Source of the DNA: Symsagittifera roscoffensis
Lineage: Eukaryota; Xenacoelomorpha; Acoela; Convolutidae
Reading direction: 5' to 3'
Assembly: GCF_963678635.1 (NCBI RefSeq)
Contig: NC_087067.1
Location: 7,171,216 to 7,235,215, forward strand
Length of the DNA: 64,000 bases
The notes beneath the pieces are model-generated. The model saw nothing but the letters and a program-made list of their open reading frames with translations. It was not told the origin of the DNA and searched no databases. This document shows positions 23,831-37,560 of the stretch, in pieces. A program made the translations under genes and the position numbers. Each line of letters begins with the position of its first letter. Position 1 is the stretch's first letter.

Positions 23831-26400
23831 ACTGATGAACAAGGTGATCTCCAACTGCCGTGACGTCTATATTGTTTTGAGTATTAAGGAGAGAGTGTTT
23901 GTGTGTGTACCTGACTGATGAACATGATGTATCTCCATCTGCCGCGGCGTCTGTTTTATCCTGAGTATTAAAGAGAGTGTGTATGTGTGTGTCTACCTGA
24001 CTGATGAATATTATTTATCTCTATCTGCCGTGGCATCTGTATTATCATGAGTATTGAAGAGAGTGTATGAACGTGTACCTGACTGATTAACATGATGTAT
24101 CTCCATCTGCCGTGGCGTCTGTATTATTATGAGTATTGAAGGGAGTGTATGAACGTGTACCTGACTGATTAACATGATGTATCTTCATCTGCCGTGGCGT
24201 CTGTATTATCTTGAGTATTAAAGAGCGAGAGAGAGAGAGAGAGAGAGAGTGAGTGTTTGTGTGTGTGTGTGTGCCTGATTGATGAACAAGATTTAACTCC
24301 ATCTGACGTGGCGTCTGTATTAACATGCGTATTAAAGAGAGTGTACGTGTGTGTGTATCTGACTGATGAATATGATGTATCTCCATCTGCCGTGGCGTCT
24401 GTTTTTATCATGAGTATTAAAGGGAGTGTATGTATGTGTGTACCTGACTGATGAACAAGGTGTATCTCCAGCTGCCGTGGCGTCTGTAATATCTTGAATA
24501 TTAAAGAGAGAGTGTTTGTGTGTGTACCTGACTGATGAACATGATGAATCTCCATCTGCCGTGGCGTCTATATTATCTTGAGTTTTAAAGAGAGACTGTT
24601 TGTGTGTGTACCTGACTGATGAACATGATGTATCTCCAACTGCCGTGGCGTCTGTATTATCCTGAGTTAAAGATATTGTGTATGTGTGTGTGTATCTGAC
24701 TGATGCATATGATTTATCTCCATCTGCCGTGGCGTCTGTATTATCATGAGTATTGAAGAGAGTGTATGAGTGTGTACCTGACTGATGAACATGATGTATC
24801 TCCAACTGCCGTGACGTCTGTATTATCCTGAGTTAAAGATATTGTGTATGTGTGTGTGTATCTGACTGATGCATATGATTTATCTCCATCTGCCGTGGCG
24901 TCTGTTTTATCTTGAGTATTAAAGAGCGAGAGAGAGAGAGTGTGTGTGTTTGTTTGTGTGTACCTGACTGATTTACAAGATTTATCTCCATCTGCTGTGG
25001 CATCTGTTTCATCTTGAGTATTAAAATAGATTGCATGTGTGTGTACCTGATTGATGAACAAGATGTAACTCCATCTGCCGTGGCGTCTGTATTATCATGC
25101 GTATTAAAGAGAGTTTACGTGTGTGTGTATCTGACTGATGAATATGATGTATCTCCATCTGCCGTGGCGTCTGTATTATCATGCGTATTAAGGAGAATGT
25201 ACGTGTGTGTGTGTGTGACTGATGAATATGATGTATCTCCATCTGCCGTGGCGTCTGTTTTTATCATGAGTATTAAAGGGAGTGTATGTATGTGTGTACC
25301 TGACTGATGAACAAGGTGATCTCCATCTGCCGTGGCGTCTGTATTATCCTGAGTATTAAAGAGAGTGTGTATGTGTGTGTGTACCTGACTGATGAATATG
25401 ATTTATCTCTATCGGCCGTGGCGTCTGTATTATCATGAGTATTGAAGAGAGTGTATGAGTGTGTACCTGACTGATTAACATGATGTATCTCCATCTGCCG
25501 CGGCGTCTGTTTTATCATGAGTATTGAAGGGAGTGTATGAGTGTGTACCTGACTGATTAACATGATGTATCTCCATCTGCCGTGGCATCTGTTTTATCAT
25601 GAGTATTGAAGGGAGTGTGTGAACGTGTACCTGACTAGTTAACATGATGTATCTTCATCTGCCGAGGCGTCTGTCTTATCTTGTGTATTAAAGAGCGAGA
25701 GAGAGAGAGAGAGTGTGTGTGTTTGTGTGTGTGACTGATTGATGAACAAGATGTAACTCCATCTGCCGTGGCGTCTGTATTATCATGCGTATTAAAGATA
25801 GTGTACGTGTGTGTGTATCTGACTGATGAATATGATGTATCTCCGTCTGCCGTGGCGTCTGTTTTTAACATGAGTATTTAAGGGAGTGTATGTATGTGTG
25901 TACCTGACTGATGAACAAGGTGATCTCCATCTGCCGTGGCGTCTGTATTATCTTGAGTATTAAGGAGAGAGTGTTTGTGTGTGTACCTGACTGATGAACA
26001 TGATGTATCTCCATCTGCCGTGGCGTCTGTATTATCCTGAGTTAAAGATATTGTGTATGTGTGTGTGTACCTGACTGATGCATATGATTTATCTCCATCT
26101 GCCGTGGCGTCTGTATTATCATGAGTATTGAAGAGAGTTTATGAGTGTGTACCTGACTGATTAATATGATCTATCTCCATCTGCCGTGGCTTCTGTTTTA
26201 TCTTGAGTATTAAAGAGCGAAAGAGAGAGAGTGTGTGTGTTTGTTTGTGTGTACCTGACTGATGTACAAGATTTATCTCCATCTGCTGTGGCATCTGTTT
26301 TATCATGAGTATTAAAGAGAGTGTGTATTTGTGTGAACCTGACTAAAGAACATGATGTATCTCCATCTGCCGTGGCGTCTGTTTTATCTAGAGTATTAAG
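23831..26400 (+). repeat. Mixed array segment with local duplications
   Basis: Units of the 'gaacaaggtgatctcc', 'gaatatgatgtatctcc' and 'gattaacatgatg' types. A rare shortened spacer, 'cctgagttaaagatattg', recurs at about 24661, 24828 and 26037, marking short duplications. No gene is visible. Confidence 0.8.
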
Positions 26401-26511
26401 GAGAGAAGGATTTGAAGATGATTGTTGAAGATAGTGTATAAGTAAGTGTACCCGACTTATGAAAATGATGCATCTCCATCTGCAATGGCGTCTGTTTTAT
26501 CTAGAGTATTA

Positions 26512-26513
<2 letters not shown>

Positions 26514-26572
<59 letters not shown>
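26514..26572 (+). repeat. Compound (GA)n(GT)n microsatellite
   Basis: About 30 bp of GA run straight into about 28 bp of GT. Both are normal spacer elements of the unit, here expanded together. Confidence 0.9.
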
Positions 26573-27386
26573 CCTGAGTGATGAACATGATGTATCTCCA
26601 TCTGCCGTGACGTCTGTGTTTTCTTGACTAATAAAGAAAGAGTGTATATGTGTGTGTATCTGACTGATAAACATGATGCATCTCCATCTGCCGTGGCTTC
26701 AGTTTTATCTTCTGTATTATCATGAGCGTAATTGAGAGAATGTATTGAAAAGATTTTATGTGTGTGTTCCTGATTGATGAACTTGATGTAACTCCATCTG
26801 CCGTGGGGTCTGTTTTATCTTGAGTATTAAAAATAGATTGTATGTGTGTGTACCTGACTGATGAACATGATGTATCTTCATCTGCAATGGCGTCTGTTTA
26901 ATCTAGAGTATTAAGGAGAGAGTGTGTGTGTGTGTCTGTGTTTTTGCCTGACTGATGAACATGATGTATCTCCATCTGCCGTGGCGTCTGTGTTTTCTTG
27001 AGTAATAAAGAAAGAGTGTATATGTGTGCGTACCTGACTGATAAACATAATGCATCTCCATCTGCCGTGGCGTCTGTTTTATCTTCTGTATTATCATGAG
27101 TGTATTTGAGAGAGTGTTTTGAAGAGAGTGTTTGTGTGTGTTCCTGACTGATGAACTTGATGTAACTCCATCTGCCGTGGCATATGTATTATTATGAGTT
27201 TTAAAGAGAGAGTGTATGTGTGTGTGTGTGTGCACCTGACTGATGAACTAGATTTATTTACATCTGCCAAGGCGTCTGTAATATCATGAATATTGAAGAG
27301 AGTGTATGTGTGTGTAGCTGACTGATGAACATGATGTATCTCCATCTGCCTTGGCGTCTGTATTATCTTGAGTATTAAAGAGAGAG

Positions 27387-27424
<38 letters not shown>

Positions 27425-30400
27425 TATGTGTGTGTGACTGATTTATGAACAAGATGTATCTCCATCTGCCGTGGCGTCTTTATTATCAGGGGTATTAAAG
27501 AGAGTGTATGTGTGTGTACCTGACTGATGAATTTGTTTTATCTCCATCTGCCGTGGCGTCTGTATTATCATGAGTATTGAAGGGAGTGTATGTGTGTGTG
27601 ACTGATTGATGAACAAGATGTATCTCCATCTGCCGTGGCGTCTGTATTATCATGGAAAATTAAAGATATTGTATGTATTTGTACCTGACTGATGAATTTG
27701 TTTTATCTCCATCTGCCGTGGCGTCTGTATTATCATGAGTATTGAAGGGAGTGTATAAGTGTGATCCTGATTGATGAACAAGATGTAACTCCATCTGCCG
27801 TGGCGTCTGTATTATCATGCGTATTAAAGAGAGTGTATGTGTGCGTGTATCTGACTGATGAATATAATGCATCTCCATCTGCCGTGGCGTCTTTTTTATC
27901 ATGAATATTAAAGAGAGTGTATGTATGCGTGTACCTGACTGATGAACAAGGAGATCTCCATCCGCCGTGGCGTCTGTATTATCTTGAGTATTAAAGAGAG
28001 AGTGTTTGTGTGTGTACCTGACTGATGAACATGATATATCTCCATCTGCCGTGGCGTCTGTATTATCCTGAGTATTAAAGAGAGTGTGTATATGTGTGTT
28101 CCTGACTGATGAATATGACTTATCTCTATCTGCCGTGGCGTCTGTATTATCATGAGTATTGAAGAGAAGGTATGAGTGTGTACCTGACTGATTAACATGA
28201 TGTATCTCCATCTGCCGTGGCGTCTTTTTGATCTTGAGTATTAAAGAGCGAGAGAGAGTGTGTGTGTGTTTGTGTGTGTACCTGATTGATGAACAAGATG
28301 TAACTCCATCTGCCGTGGCCTCTGTATTATCATGCGTATTAAAGAGAGTGTACATGTGTGTGTTTCTGACTGATGAATATGATGTATCTCCATCTGCCGT
28401 GGCGTGTGTTTTATCATGAGTATTAAAGAGAGTTATGTATGTGTACCTTAATGATGAACAAGGTGTATCTCCATCTGCCGTGGCGTCTGTATTATCTTGA
28501 GTATTAACGAGATAGTGTTTGTGTGTGTACCTGACTGATGAACATGATGTATCTCCATCTGCCGTGGCGTCTGTATTATCTTGAGTAGTAAAGAGAGAGT
28601 GTTTGTGTGTGTACCTGACTGATTAACATGATGTAGCTTCATCTGCCGTGGCGTCTGTTTGATCTTGAGTATTAAAGAGCGAGAGAGAGTGTGTGTGTGT
28701 GTTTGTGTGTGTGTACCTGAATGATGAACAAGGTGTATCTTCATCTGCCGTGGCGTCTGTATTATCTTGAGTATTAAAGAGAGACTGTTTGTGTGTGTAC
28801 CTGACTGATGAACATGATGTATCTCCATCTGCCTTGGCGTCTGTGTTATCTTGAGTATTAAAGAGAAAGAGAGAGAGAGTGTGTGTGTTTGTGTGTGTGA
28901 TCCTGATTGATGAACAAGATGTAACTCCATCTGCCGTGGTGTCTGTATTATCATGCGTATTGAAGAGAGTGTATGTGTGTGTGTGTATCTGACTGATGAA
29001 TATAATGTATCTCCATCTGCCGTGGCGTCTGTTCTATCAAGAGTATTTAAAAGAGTGTATGTATGCGTGTTCCTGACTGATGAACATGATGTATCTCCAT
29101 CTGCCGTGGCGTCTGTATTATCTTGAGTATTAAAGAGAGTGTTGGTGTGTGTACCTGACTGATGAACATGATGTATCTCCATCTGCCGTCGCGTCTGTAT
29201 TATCATGGTTATTAAAGAGAGTATATGTGTGTGTGTACCTGACTGATGAAATTGTTTTATCTCAATCTGCCGTGGCGTCTGTATGATCATGAGTATTGAA
29301 GGGAGTGTATGAGTTTGTACCTGACTGATTAACATGATGTATCTCCATCTGCCGTGGCGTCTGTTTTATCTTGAGTATTAAAGAGCGATAGAGAGAGAGT
29401 GTGTTTGTGTGTGTGATCCTGATTGATGAACAAGATGTAACTCCATCTGCCGTGGCGTGTGTTTTATCATGAGTATTAAAAAGAGTGTATGTATGTGTGT
29501 ACCTGACTGATGATTAAGGTGTATCTCCATCTGCCGTGACGTCTGTATTATCTTGAGTATTAAAGAAAGAGTGTTTGTGTGTGTACCTGACTGATGAAGA
29601 TGATGTATCTCCATCTGCGGTGGCGTCTGTATTATCTTGAGTATTAAAGAGAGAGTGTTTGTGTGTGTACCTGACTGATGAACATGGTGATCTCCATCTG
29701 CCGTGGCGTCTGTATTATGTTGAGTAATTCAGAGAAGGTATGAGTGTGTACCTGACTGATTAACATGATGTATCTCCATCTGCCGTGGCGTCTGTTTGAT
29801 CCTGAGTATTAAAGAGCGAGAGAGAGTGTGTGTGTGTTTGTATGAGGGATCCTGATTGATGAACAAGATGTAACTCCATCTGCCGTGGCGTCTGTATTAT
29901 CATGCGTATTAAAGAGAGTGTATGTGTGTGTGTATCTGACTGATGAATATAATGTATCTCCATCTGCCGTGGCGTCTGTTCTATCATGAGTATTTAAGAG
30001 AGTGTATGTATGCGTGTACCTGACTGATGAACAAGGTGATCTCCATCTGCCGTGGCGTCTGTATTATCTTGAGTATTAAAGAGATAGTGTTTGTGTGTGT
30101 ACCTGACTGATGAACATGATGTATCTCCATCTGCCGTGGCGTCTGTATTATCTTGAGTATTAAAGAGAGAGTGTTTGTGTGTGTACCTGACTGATGAACA
30201 TGGTGTTTCTCCATCTGCCGTGGCGTCTGTATTATCATGAGTAATTCAGAGAAGGTATGAGTGTGTACCTGACTGATTAACATGATGTATCTCCATCTGC
30301 CGTGGCGTCTGTTTGATCCTGAGTATTAAAGAGCGAGAGAGAGTGTGTGTGTGTTTGTATGTGGGATCCTGATTGATGAAAAAGATGTAACTCCATCTGC

Positions 30401-32890
30401 CGTGGCGTCTGTATTATCATGCGTATTAAAGAGAGTGCATGTGTGTGTGTGTATCTGACTGATGAATATAATGTATCTCCATCTGCCGTGGCGTCTGTTT
30501 TATCATGAGTATTAAAGAGAGTGTACGTATATGTGTACCTGACTTATGAACAAGGTGATCTCCATCTGCCGTGGCGTCTGTAGTATCTTAAGTATTAAAG
30601 AGAGAGTGTTTGTGTGTGTACCTGACTGATGAACATGATATATCTCCATCTGCCGTGGCGTCTGTATTATCCTGAGTATTAAAGAGAGTGTGTATATGTG
30701 TGTACCTGACTGATGAAAATGACTTATCTCCATCTGCCGTGGCGTCTGTATTATCATGAGTATTGAAGAGAAGGTATGAGTGTGTACCTGACTGATTAAC
30801 ATGATGTATCTCCATCTGCCGTGGAGTCTGTTTGATCTTGAGTATTAAAGAGCGAGAGAGAGTGTGTGTGTGTTTGTGTGTGTGTACCTGATTGATGAAT
30901 AAGATGTAACTCCATCTGCCGTGGCGTCTGTATTATCATGCGTATAAAAGAGAGTGTACAAGTGTGTGTATCTGACTGATGAATATGATGTATCTACATC
31001 TGCCGTGGAGTGTGTTTTATCATGAGTGTTAAAGAGAGTGTATGTATGTGTGTACCTGACTGATGAACAAGGTGTATCTCCATCTGCCGTGGCGTCTGTA
31101 TTATTTTGAGTATTAAAGAGAGAGTGTCTGTGTGTGTACCTGACTGATGAATATGACTTATCTCCATCTGCCGTGGCGTCTGTATTATCATGCGTATAAA
31201 AGAGAGTGTACATGTGTGTGTATCTGACTGATGAACATGATGTACCTCCATCTGCCGTGGCGTCTGTATTATCTTGAGTACTGAAGAGAGTGTGTTTGTG
31301 TGTGTACCTGACTGATGAACATGCTGTATCTCCATCTGCCGCGGCGTCTGTATTATCCTGAGTAATAAAGAGAGTGTGTATATGTGTGTACCTGACTGAT
31401 GAATATGACTTATCTCCATCTGCCGTGGCGTCTGTATTATCATGAGTATTGAAGAGAAGGTATGGGTGTGTTCCTGACTGATTAACATGATGTATCTCCA
31501 TCTGCCGTGGCGTCTGTTTTTTCTTGAGTTTTAAAGAGCGAGAGAGAGTGTGTGTGTTTGTGTGTGTGTACCTGATTTATGAACAAGATGTAACTCCATC
31601 TGCCGTGGCGTGTGTTTTATCATGAGTATTAAAAAGAGTGTATGTATGTGTGTACCTGACTGATGATTAAGGTGTATCTCCATCTGCCGTGACGTCTGTA
31701 TTATCTTGAGTATTAAAGAAAGAGTGTTTGTGTGTGTACCTGACTGATGAAGATGATGTATCTCCATCTGCCGTGGCGTCTTTTTTATCTTGAGTATTAA
31801 AGAGAGTGTGCATGTGTGTGTGCCTGACTGATGAACATGATGTATCTCTATCTGCCGTGGAGTCTGTATTATCTTGAGTAATAAGGAGAGAGTGTATGAG
31901 TTTGTACCTGACTGATGAACATGATGTATATCCATCTGCCATGGCGTCTGTATTATCTTGAGTATTAAAGAGAGTGTATGTGTATGTACCTGACTGATGA
32001 ATATGATTTATCTCCATCTGCGGTGGCGTCTGTATTATCTTGAGTATTGAAGAGAACGTGTTTGTGTGTGTACCAGACTGATGAACATGATGTATCTCCA
32101 TCTGCCGTGGCGTCTATATTATACTCAAATTTAAAGAGAGTGTGTAAATGTGTGTACCTGACTGATGAATATGACTAATCTCCATCTGCCGTGGCGTCTG
32201 TATTATCATGAGTATTGAAGAGAAGGTATGAGTGTGTACCTGACTGATATTATGATGTATCTCCATCTGCCGTGGCGTCTGTATTATTTTGAGTATTAAA
32301 GAGCGAGAGAGAGAATTTGTGTGTGTTTGTGTGTGTGTACCTGATTGATGAACAAGATGTAACTCCATCTGCCGTGGCGTCTGTATTATCTTGAGTATTA
32401 AAGAGAGAGTGTTTGTGTGTGTGTACCTGACTGATGAACATGATGTATCTCCATCTGCCGTGGCGTCTGTATTATCTTGAGTATTAAAGAGAGAGTGTTT
32501 GTGTGTGTATCTGACTGATGAATATGATGTATATCCATCTGCCGTGGCGTGTGTTTTATCATGAGTATTAAAGAGAGTGTATGTATGTGTGTACCTGACT
32601 GATGAACAAGGTGTATCTCCATCTGCCGTTGCGTCTGTATTATCTTGAGTATCACAAGAGAGAGTTTTTGTGTGTTTACCTGACTGATGAACATGATGAA
32701 TCTCCATCTGCCGTGGCGTCTGTATTATCTTGAGTATTGAAGAGCGTGTGTATGAGTGTGTGCCTGACTGATGAACATGATGTATCTCTATCTGCCGTGG
32801 CGTCTGTATTAACTTGAGTATTAAAGAGAGTGTATGGGTATGTACATGACTGATGAAAATGATTTATCTCCATCTGAAGTGGCGTCTGTA
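26573..32890 (+). repeat. Array segment with interspersed 2.1-2.6 kb duplications
   Basis: Unit runs at about 27.9-28.4 kb recur at about 30.5-31.0 kb (offset about 2,604 bp). The run at 29448-29612, with the rare 'gatgattaaggtg' and 'gaagatgatg' variants, recurs at 31602-31765 (offset 2,153 bp). An AG run of about 45 bp lies at 27379-27422. The 'gatttgaagatga' family is not seen beyond about 26.4 kb. No gene is visible. Confidence 0.8.
27379..27422 (+). repeat. (GA)n microsatellite
   Basis: A run of GA with a single C interruption near 27389, in the spacer of one unit. Confidence 0.9.
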
Positions 32891-32928
32891 TTATCATGAG
32901 TATTGAAGAGAAGGTATGAGTGTGTACC

Positions 32929-34671
32929 TGACTGATGAATATGATGTATATCTATCTGCCGTGGCGTGTGTTTGGTCATGAGTATTAAAGAGAGTGTATA
33001 TATGTGTGTACCTGACCGATGAACATGATGTATCTCCATCTGCCAAGGCGTCTGTTTTATCTTGAGTATTAAAGAGAGTGTATGTGTATGTACATGACTG
33101 ATGAAAATGATTTATCTCCATCTGCCGTGGCGTCTGTATTATCATGAGTATTGAAGAGATGGTATGAGTGTGTACCTGACTGATGAATATGATGTATATC
33201 CATCTGCCGTGGCGTGTGTTTTATCATGAGTATTAAAGAGAGTGTATGTATGTGTGTACCTGACTGATGAAAAAGTGTATCTGCATCTGCCATGGCGTCT
33301 GTATTAACTTGAGTATTAAAAAGAGTGTATGTGTATGTACATGACTGATGAAAATGATTTATCTCCATCTGCCGTGGCGTCTGTTTTATCATGAGTATTG
33401 AAGAGAAGGTATGAGTGTGTACCTGACTGATTAACATGATGTATCTCCATCTGCCGTGGCGTCTGTATTATCTTGAGTATTAAAGAGAGAGAGAGAGAGA
33501 GAGAGAGTGTGTGTTTGTGTGTGTACCTGATTGATGAACAAGATGTAACTCCATCTGCCGTGGCGTCTGTAATATCATGCGTATTAAAGAGACTATACTT
33601 GTGTGTGTATCTGACTGATGAATATGATCTATCTTCATCTGCCGTGGCGTGTTTTTTATCTTGAGTATTAAAGAGAGAGTATATGGATGTGTGTGTACCT
33701 GACTGATGAATTTGATTTATCTCCATCTGCCGTGACGTCTGTATTATCATGAGTATTAAAGAGAGTGTATGTGTGTTTGTACCTGACTGATGAACATGAT
33801 GTCTCTCCATCTGCCGTGGTGTCTGTATTATCTTGTGTATTAAAGAGACAATGCATGTGTGTGTACCTGAATGATGAACATGATGTATCACCATCTGCCG
33901 TGGCGTCTGTATTATCATGAGTATTAAAGAGAAAATATGTATGTGTGCACCTGACTGATGGACATGATGTATCTCCATCTGCCGTGGCGTCTGTATTATC
34001 TTGAGTATTAAAGAGAGTGTATGTATGTGTGTACCTGACTGATGAACAAGGTGATCTCCATCTGCCGTGGCGTCTATATTATCTTGAGTATTAAAGAGAG
34101 ACTGTTTGTGTGTGTACCTGACTGATGAATATGATGTATATCCATCTGCCGTGGCGTGTGTTTGGTCATGAGTATTAAAGAGAGTGTATATATGTGTGTA
34201 CCTGACCAATGAACATGATGTATCTCCATCTGCCATGGGGTCTGTCTTATCTTGAGTATTAAAGAGAGCGTATGTGTATGTACATGACTGATGAAAACGA
34301 TTTATCTCCATCTGCCGTGGCGTCTGTATTATTATGAGTATTGAAGAGAAGGTATGAGTGTGTACCTGACTGATGAATATGATGTATATCCATCTGCCGT
34401 GGCGTGTGTTTTATCATGAGTATTAAAGAGAGTGTATGTATGTGTGTACCTGACTGATGAAAAAGTGTATCTGCATCTGCCATGGCGTCTGTATTAACTT
34501 GAGTTTTAAAAAGAGTGTATGTGTATGTACATGACTGATGAAAATGATTTATCTCCATCTGCCGTGGCGTCTGTTTTATCATGAGTATTGAAGAGAAGGT
34601 ATGAGTGTGTACCTGACTGATTAACATGATGTATCTCCATCTGCCGTGGCGTCTGTATTATCTTGAGTATT

Positions 34672-34720
<49 letters not shown>
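32929..34720 (+). repeat. 1,190-bp tandem duplication (second copy partial)
   Basis: The rare run 'gtgtgtttggtcatgag' with 'gtgtatatatgtgtg' occurs at about 32929-33016 and again at 34119-34205, 1,190 bp apart. The match continues to the GA tracts at 33484 and 34674, where the second tract is roughly twice as long. Confidence 0.87.
33484..33508 (+). repeat. (GA)n microsatellite, shorter allele-like copy
   Basis: About 24 bp of GA in the first copy of the 1,190-bp duplication. It is the counterpart of the longer tract at 34674. Confidence 0.88.

Positions 34721-34723
<3 letters not shown>
34674..34723 (+). repeat. (GA)n microsatellite, longest GA run
   Basis: About 50 bp of GA with one AA interruption. 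The unit that follows, at about 34724-34850, repeats text seen at 34515-34617, so the tract lies at a duplication joint. Confidence 0.9.
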
Positions 34724-36050
34724 TGTATGTGTATGTACATGACTGATGAAAATGATTTATCTCCATCTGCCGTGGCGTCTGTTTTATCATGAGTATTGAA
34801 GAGAAGGTATGAGTGTGTACCTGATTGATGAACAAGATGTAACTCCATCTGCCGTGGCGTCTGTATTATCATGCGTATTAAAGAGACTATACTTGTGTGT
34901 GTATCTGACTGATGAATATGATCTATCTTCATCTGCCGTGGCGTGTTTTTTATCATGAGTATTGAAGAGAGTGTATGTGTGTACCTGACTGTTAAACAAT
35001 GTGTATCTCCATCTGCCGTGGCGTCTATATTATCTTGAGTATTAAAGAGAGACTGTTTGTGTGTGTACCTGACTGATGAACATGATGTATCTCCATCTGC
35101 CGTGGCGTCTGTATTATCTTGAGTATTAAATAGAGTGTATGTATGTGTGTACCTGACTGATGAACAAGGTGATCTCCATCTGCCGTGGCGTCTATATTAT
35201 CTTGAGTATTAAAGAGAGAGTGTTTGTGTGTGTACCTGACTGATCAATATGATTTATCTCCATCTGCCGTGGCGTCTGTATTATCATGAGTATTGAAGAG
35301 AAGGTATGAGTGTGTACCTGACTGATTAACATGATGTATCTTTTTCTGCCGTGGCGACTGTTTTACCTTGAGTATTAAAGAGCGAGAGAGAGAGAGAGAG
35401 AGTTTTTTTGTGTGTGTACCCGATTTTTGAACAAGATGTAACTCCACCTGCCGTGGCGTCTGTATTATCATGCGTATTAAAGAGAGTGTACGTGTGTGTG
35501 TATCTGACTGATGAATATGATGTATCTCCATCTGCCGTGGCGTGCGTTTTATCATGAGTATTGAAGAGAGTGAAAGTATGTGTGTACCTGACTGATTCAC
35601 AAGTTGTATCTCCATCTATCGTGGCGTCTGTATTATCTTGAGTTTTAAAGAGAGAGTGTTTGTGTGTGTGTGTACCTGACTGATGAAAAATGATGTATCT
35701 CCATGTGCCGTGGCGTCTGTATTATCTTGATTATTAAAGAGAGAGTGTTTGTGTGTGTACCTGGATGATGAACATGATGTATCTCCATCTGCCGTGGCGT
35801 CTGTATTATCTTGAGTAATAAAAAGAGTGTATGTATGTGTGTACCTGACTGATGAACAAGGTGATCTCCATCTGCCGTGGCGTCTGTATTATCTTGAGTA
35901 ATAAAGAGAGAGTGTTTGTGTGTGTACCTGACTGATGAACATGATGTATCTCAATCTGCCGTGGCGTCTGTATTATCTTGAGTATTGAAGAGAAGGTATG
36001 AGTGTGTACCTGACTGATTAACATGATGTATCTCCAACTGCCGTGGCGTC
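34724..36050 (+). repeat. Mixed array segment
   Basis: Units of the 'gaacaaggtgatctcc', 'gaacatgatg' and 'gaatatgatttatc' types, with some one-off variants near 35341 ('tttttctgccg') and 35420 ('cccgatttttg'). No gene is visible. Confidence 0.8.
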
Positions 36051-36309
36051 TGTATTACCTTGAATATTAAAGAGCGAGGCGAGCGAGAGAGTGTGTGTGT
36101 TTGTGTGTGTGTACCTGATCGATGAACAAGATGTAACTCCATCTGCCGTGGCGTCTGTATTATCATGCCTATTAAAGAGAGTGTACGAGTGTGTGTATCT
36201 GACTGATGAATATGATGTATCTCCAACTGCCGTGGCGTTTGTTTTATCATGAGTATTAAAGAGAGTGTAAGTATGTGTGAACCTGACTGATGAACAAGGT
36301 GTATCTCCA

Positions 36310-37560
36310 TCTGTCGTGGTGTCTGTATTATCTTGAGTATTAAAGAGGGAGTGTTTGTGTGTGTGTACCTGACTGATGAACATGATGTATCTCCATCTGC
36401 CGTGGCGTCTGTATTATCTTGAGTATTAAAGAGATTGTGTATGTGTGTGTGCCTGACTGATGAACATGATGTATCTCTATCTGCCGTGGCGTCTGTATTA
36501 TCTTGAGTAATAAGGAAAGAGTGTATGAGTTTGTACCTGACTGATGAACATGATGTATCTCTGTCTGCCATGGCGTCTGTATTATCATGCCTATTAAAGA
36601 GAGTGTACTTTGTTTGTATCTGACTGATTAATATGATGTATCCCCATCTGCCGTGGCGTGTGCTTTATCATGAGTATTAAAGAGAGTGTAAGTATTTGTG
36701 TACCTGACTGATGAACAAGGTGTATCTCCAGCTGCCGTGGCGTCTGTAAAATCTTGAGTATTAAAGAGAGAGTGTTTGTGTGTGTGTACCTGACTGATGA
36801 ACATGATGTATCTCCATCTGCCGTGGCGTCTGTATTATCTTGAGTATTAAAGAGATTGTGTATGTGTGTGTGCCTGACTGGTGAACATGATGTATCTCTA
36901 TCTGCCGTGGCGTCTGTATTATCTTGAGTAATAAGGAAAGAGTGTATGAGTTTGTACCTGACTGATGAACATGATGTATCTCTATCTGCCATGGCGTCTG
37001 TATTATCATGCCTATTAAAGAGAGTGTACTTTGTTTGTATCTGACTGATTAATATGATGTATCCCCATCTGCCGTGGCGTGTGTTTTATCATGAGTATTA
37101 AAGAGAGTGTAAGTATGTGTGTACCTGACTGATGAACAAGGTGTATCTCCAGCTGCCGTGGCGTCTGTAAAATCTTGAGTATTAAAGAGAGAGTGTTTGT
37201 GTGTGTGTACCTGACTGATGAACATGATGTATCTCCATCTGCCGTGGCGTCTGTATTATCTTGAGTATTAAAGAGATTGTGTATGTGTGTGTGCCTGACT
37301 GATGAACATGATGTATCTCTATCTGCCGTGGCGTCTGTATTATCTTGAGTAATAAGGAAAGAGTGTATGAGTTTGTACCTGACTGATGAACATGATGTAT
37401 CTCTATCTGCCATGGCGTCTGTATTATCATGCCTATTAAAGAGAGTGTACTTTGTTTGTATCTGACTGATTAATATGATGTATCCCCATCTGCCGTGGCG
37501 TGTGTTTTATCATGAGTATTAAAGAGAGTGTAAGTATGTGTGTACCTGACTGATGAACAA
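36310..37560 (+). repeat. Five-unit (421 bp) higher-order repeat, first cluster
   Basis: A block of five unit types, including 'gtgtactttgtttgtatc' and 'tatccccatctgccg', repeats three times with spacings of 421 and 421 bp (block marks near 36340, 36761 and 37182). The copies differ by only a few bases. Five times 84 bp is 420 bp. Confidence 0.92.

Noticed and set aside
33316-34311. 331-codon minus-strand ORF and others of 200-320 codons (for example 28448-29335, 39060-39935 and 45431-46393) as real proteins
   Set aside because: They consist only of the translated repeat, switch between the two open frames at spacer length changes, start at arbitrary Met codons, and have no domain, signal peptide or composition typical of a known family. 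The three-frame openness of the unit explains them.
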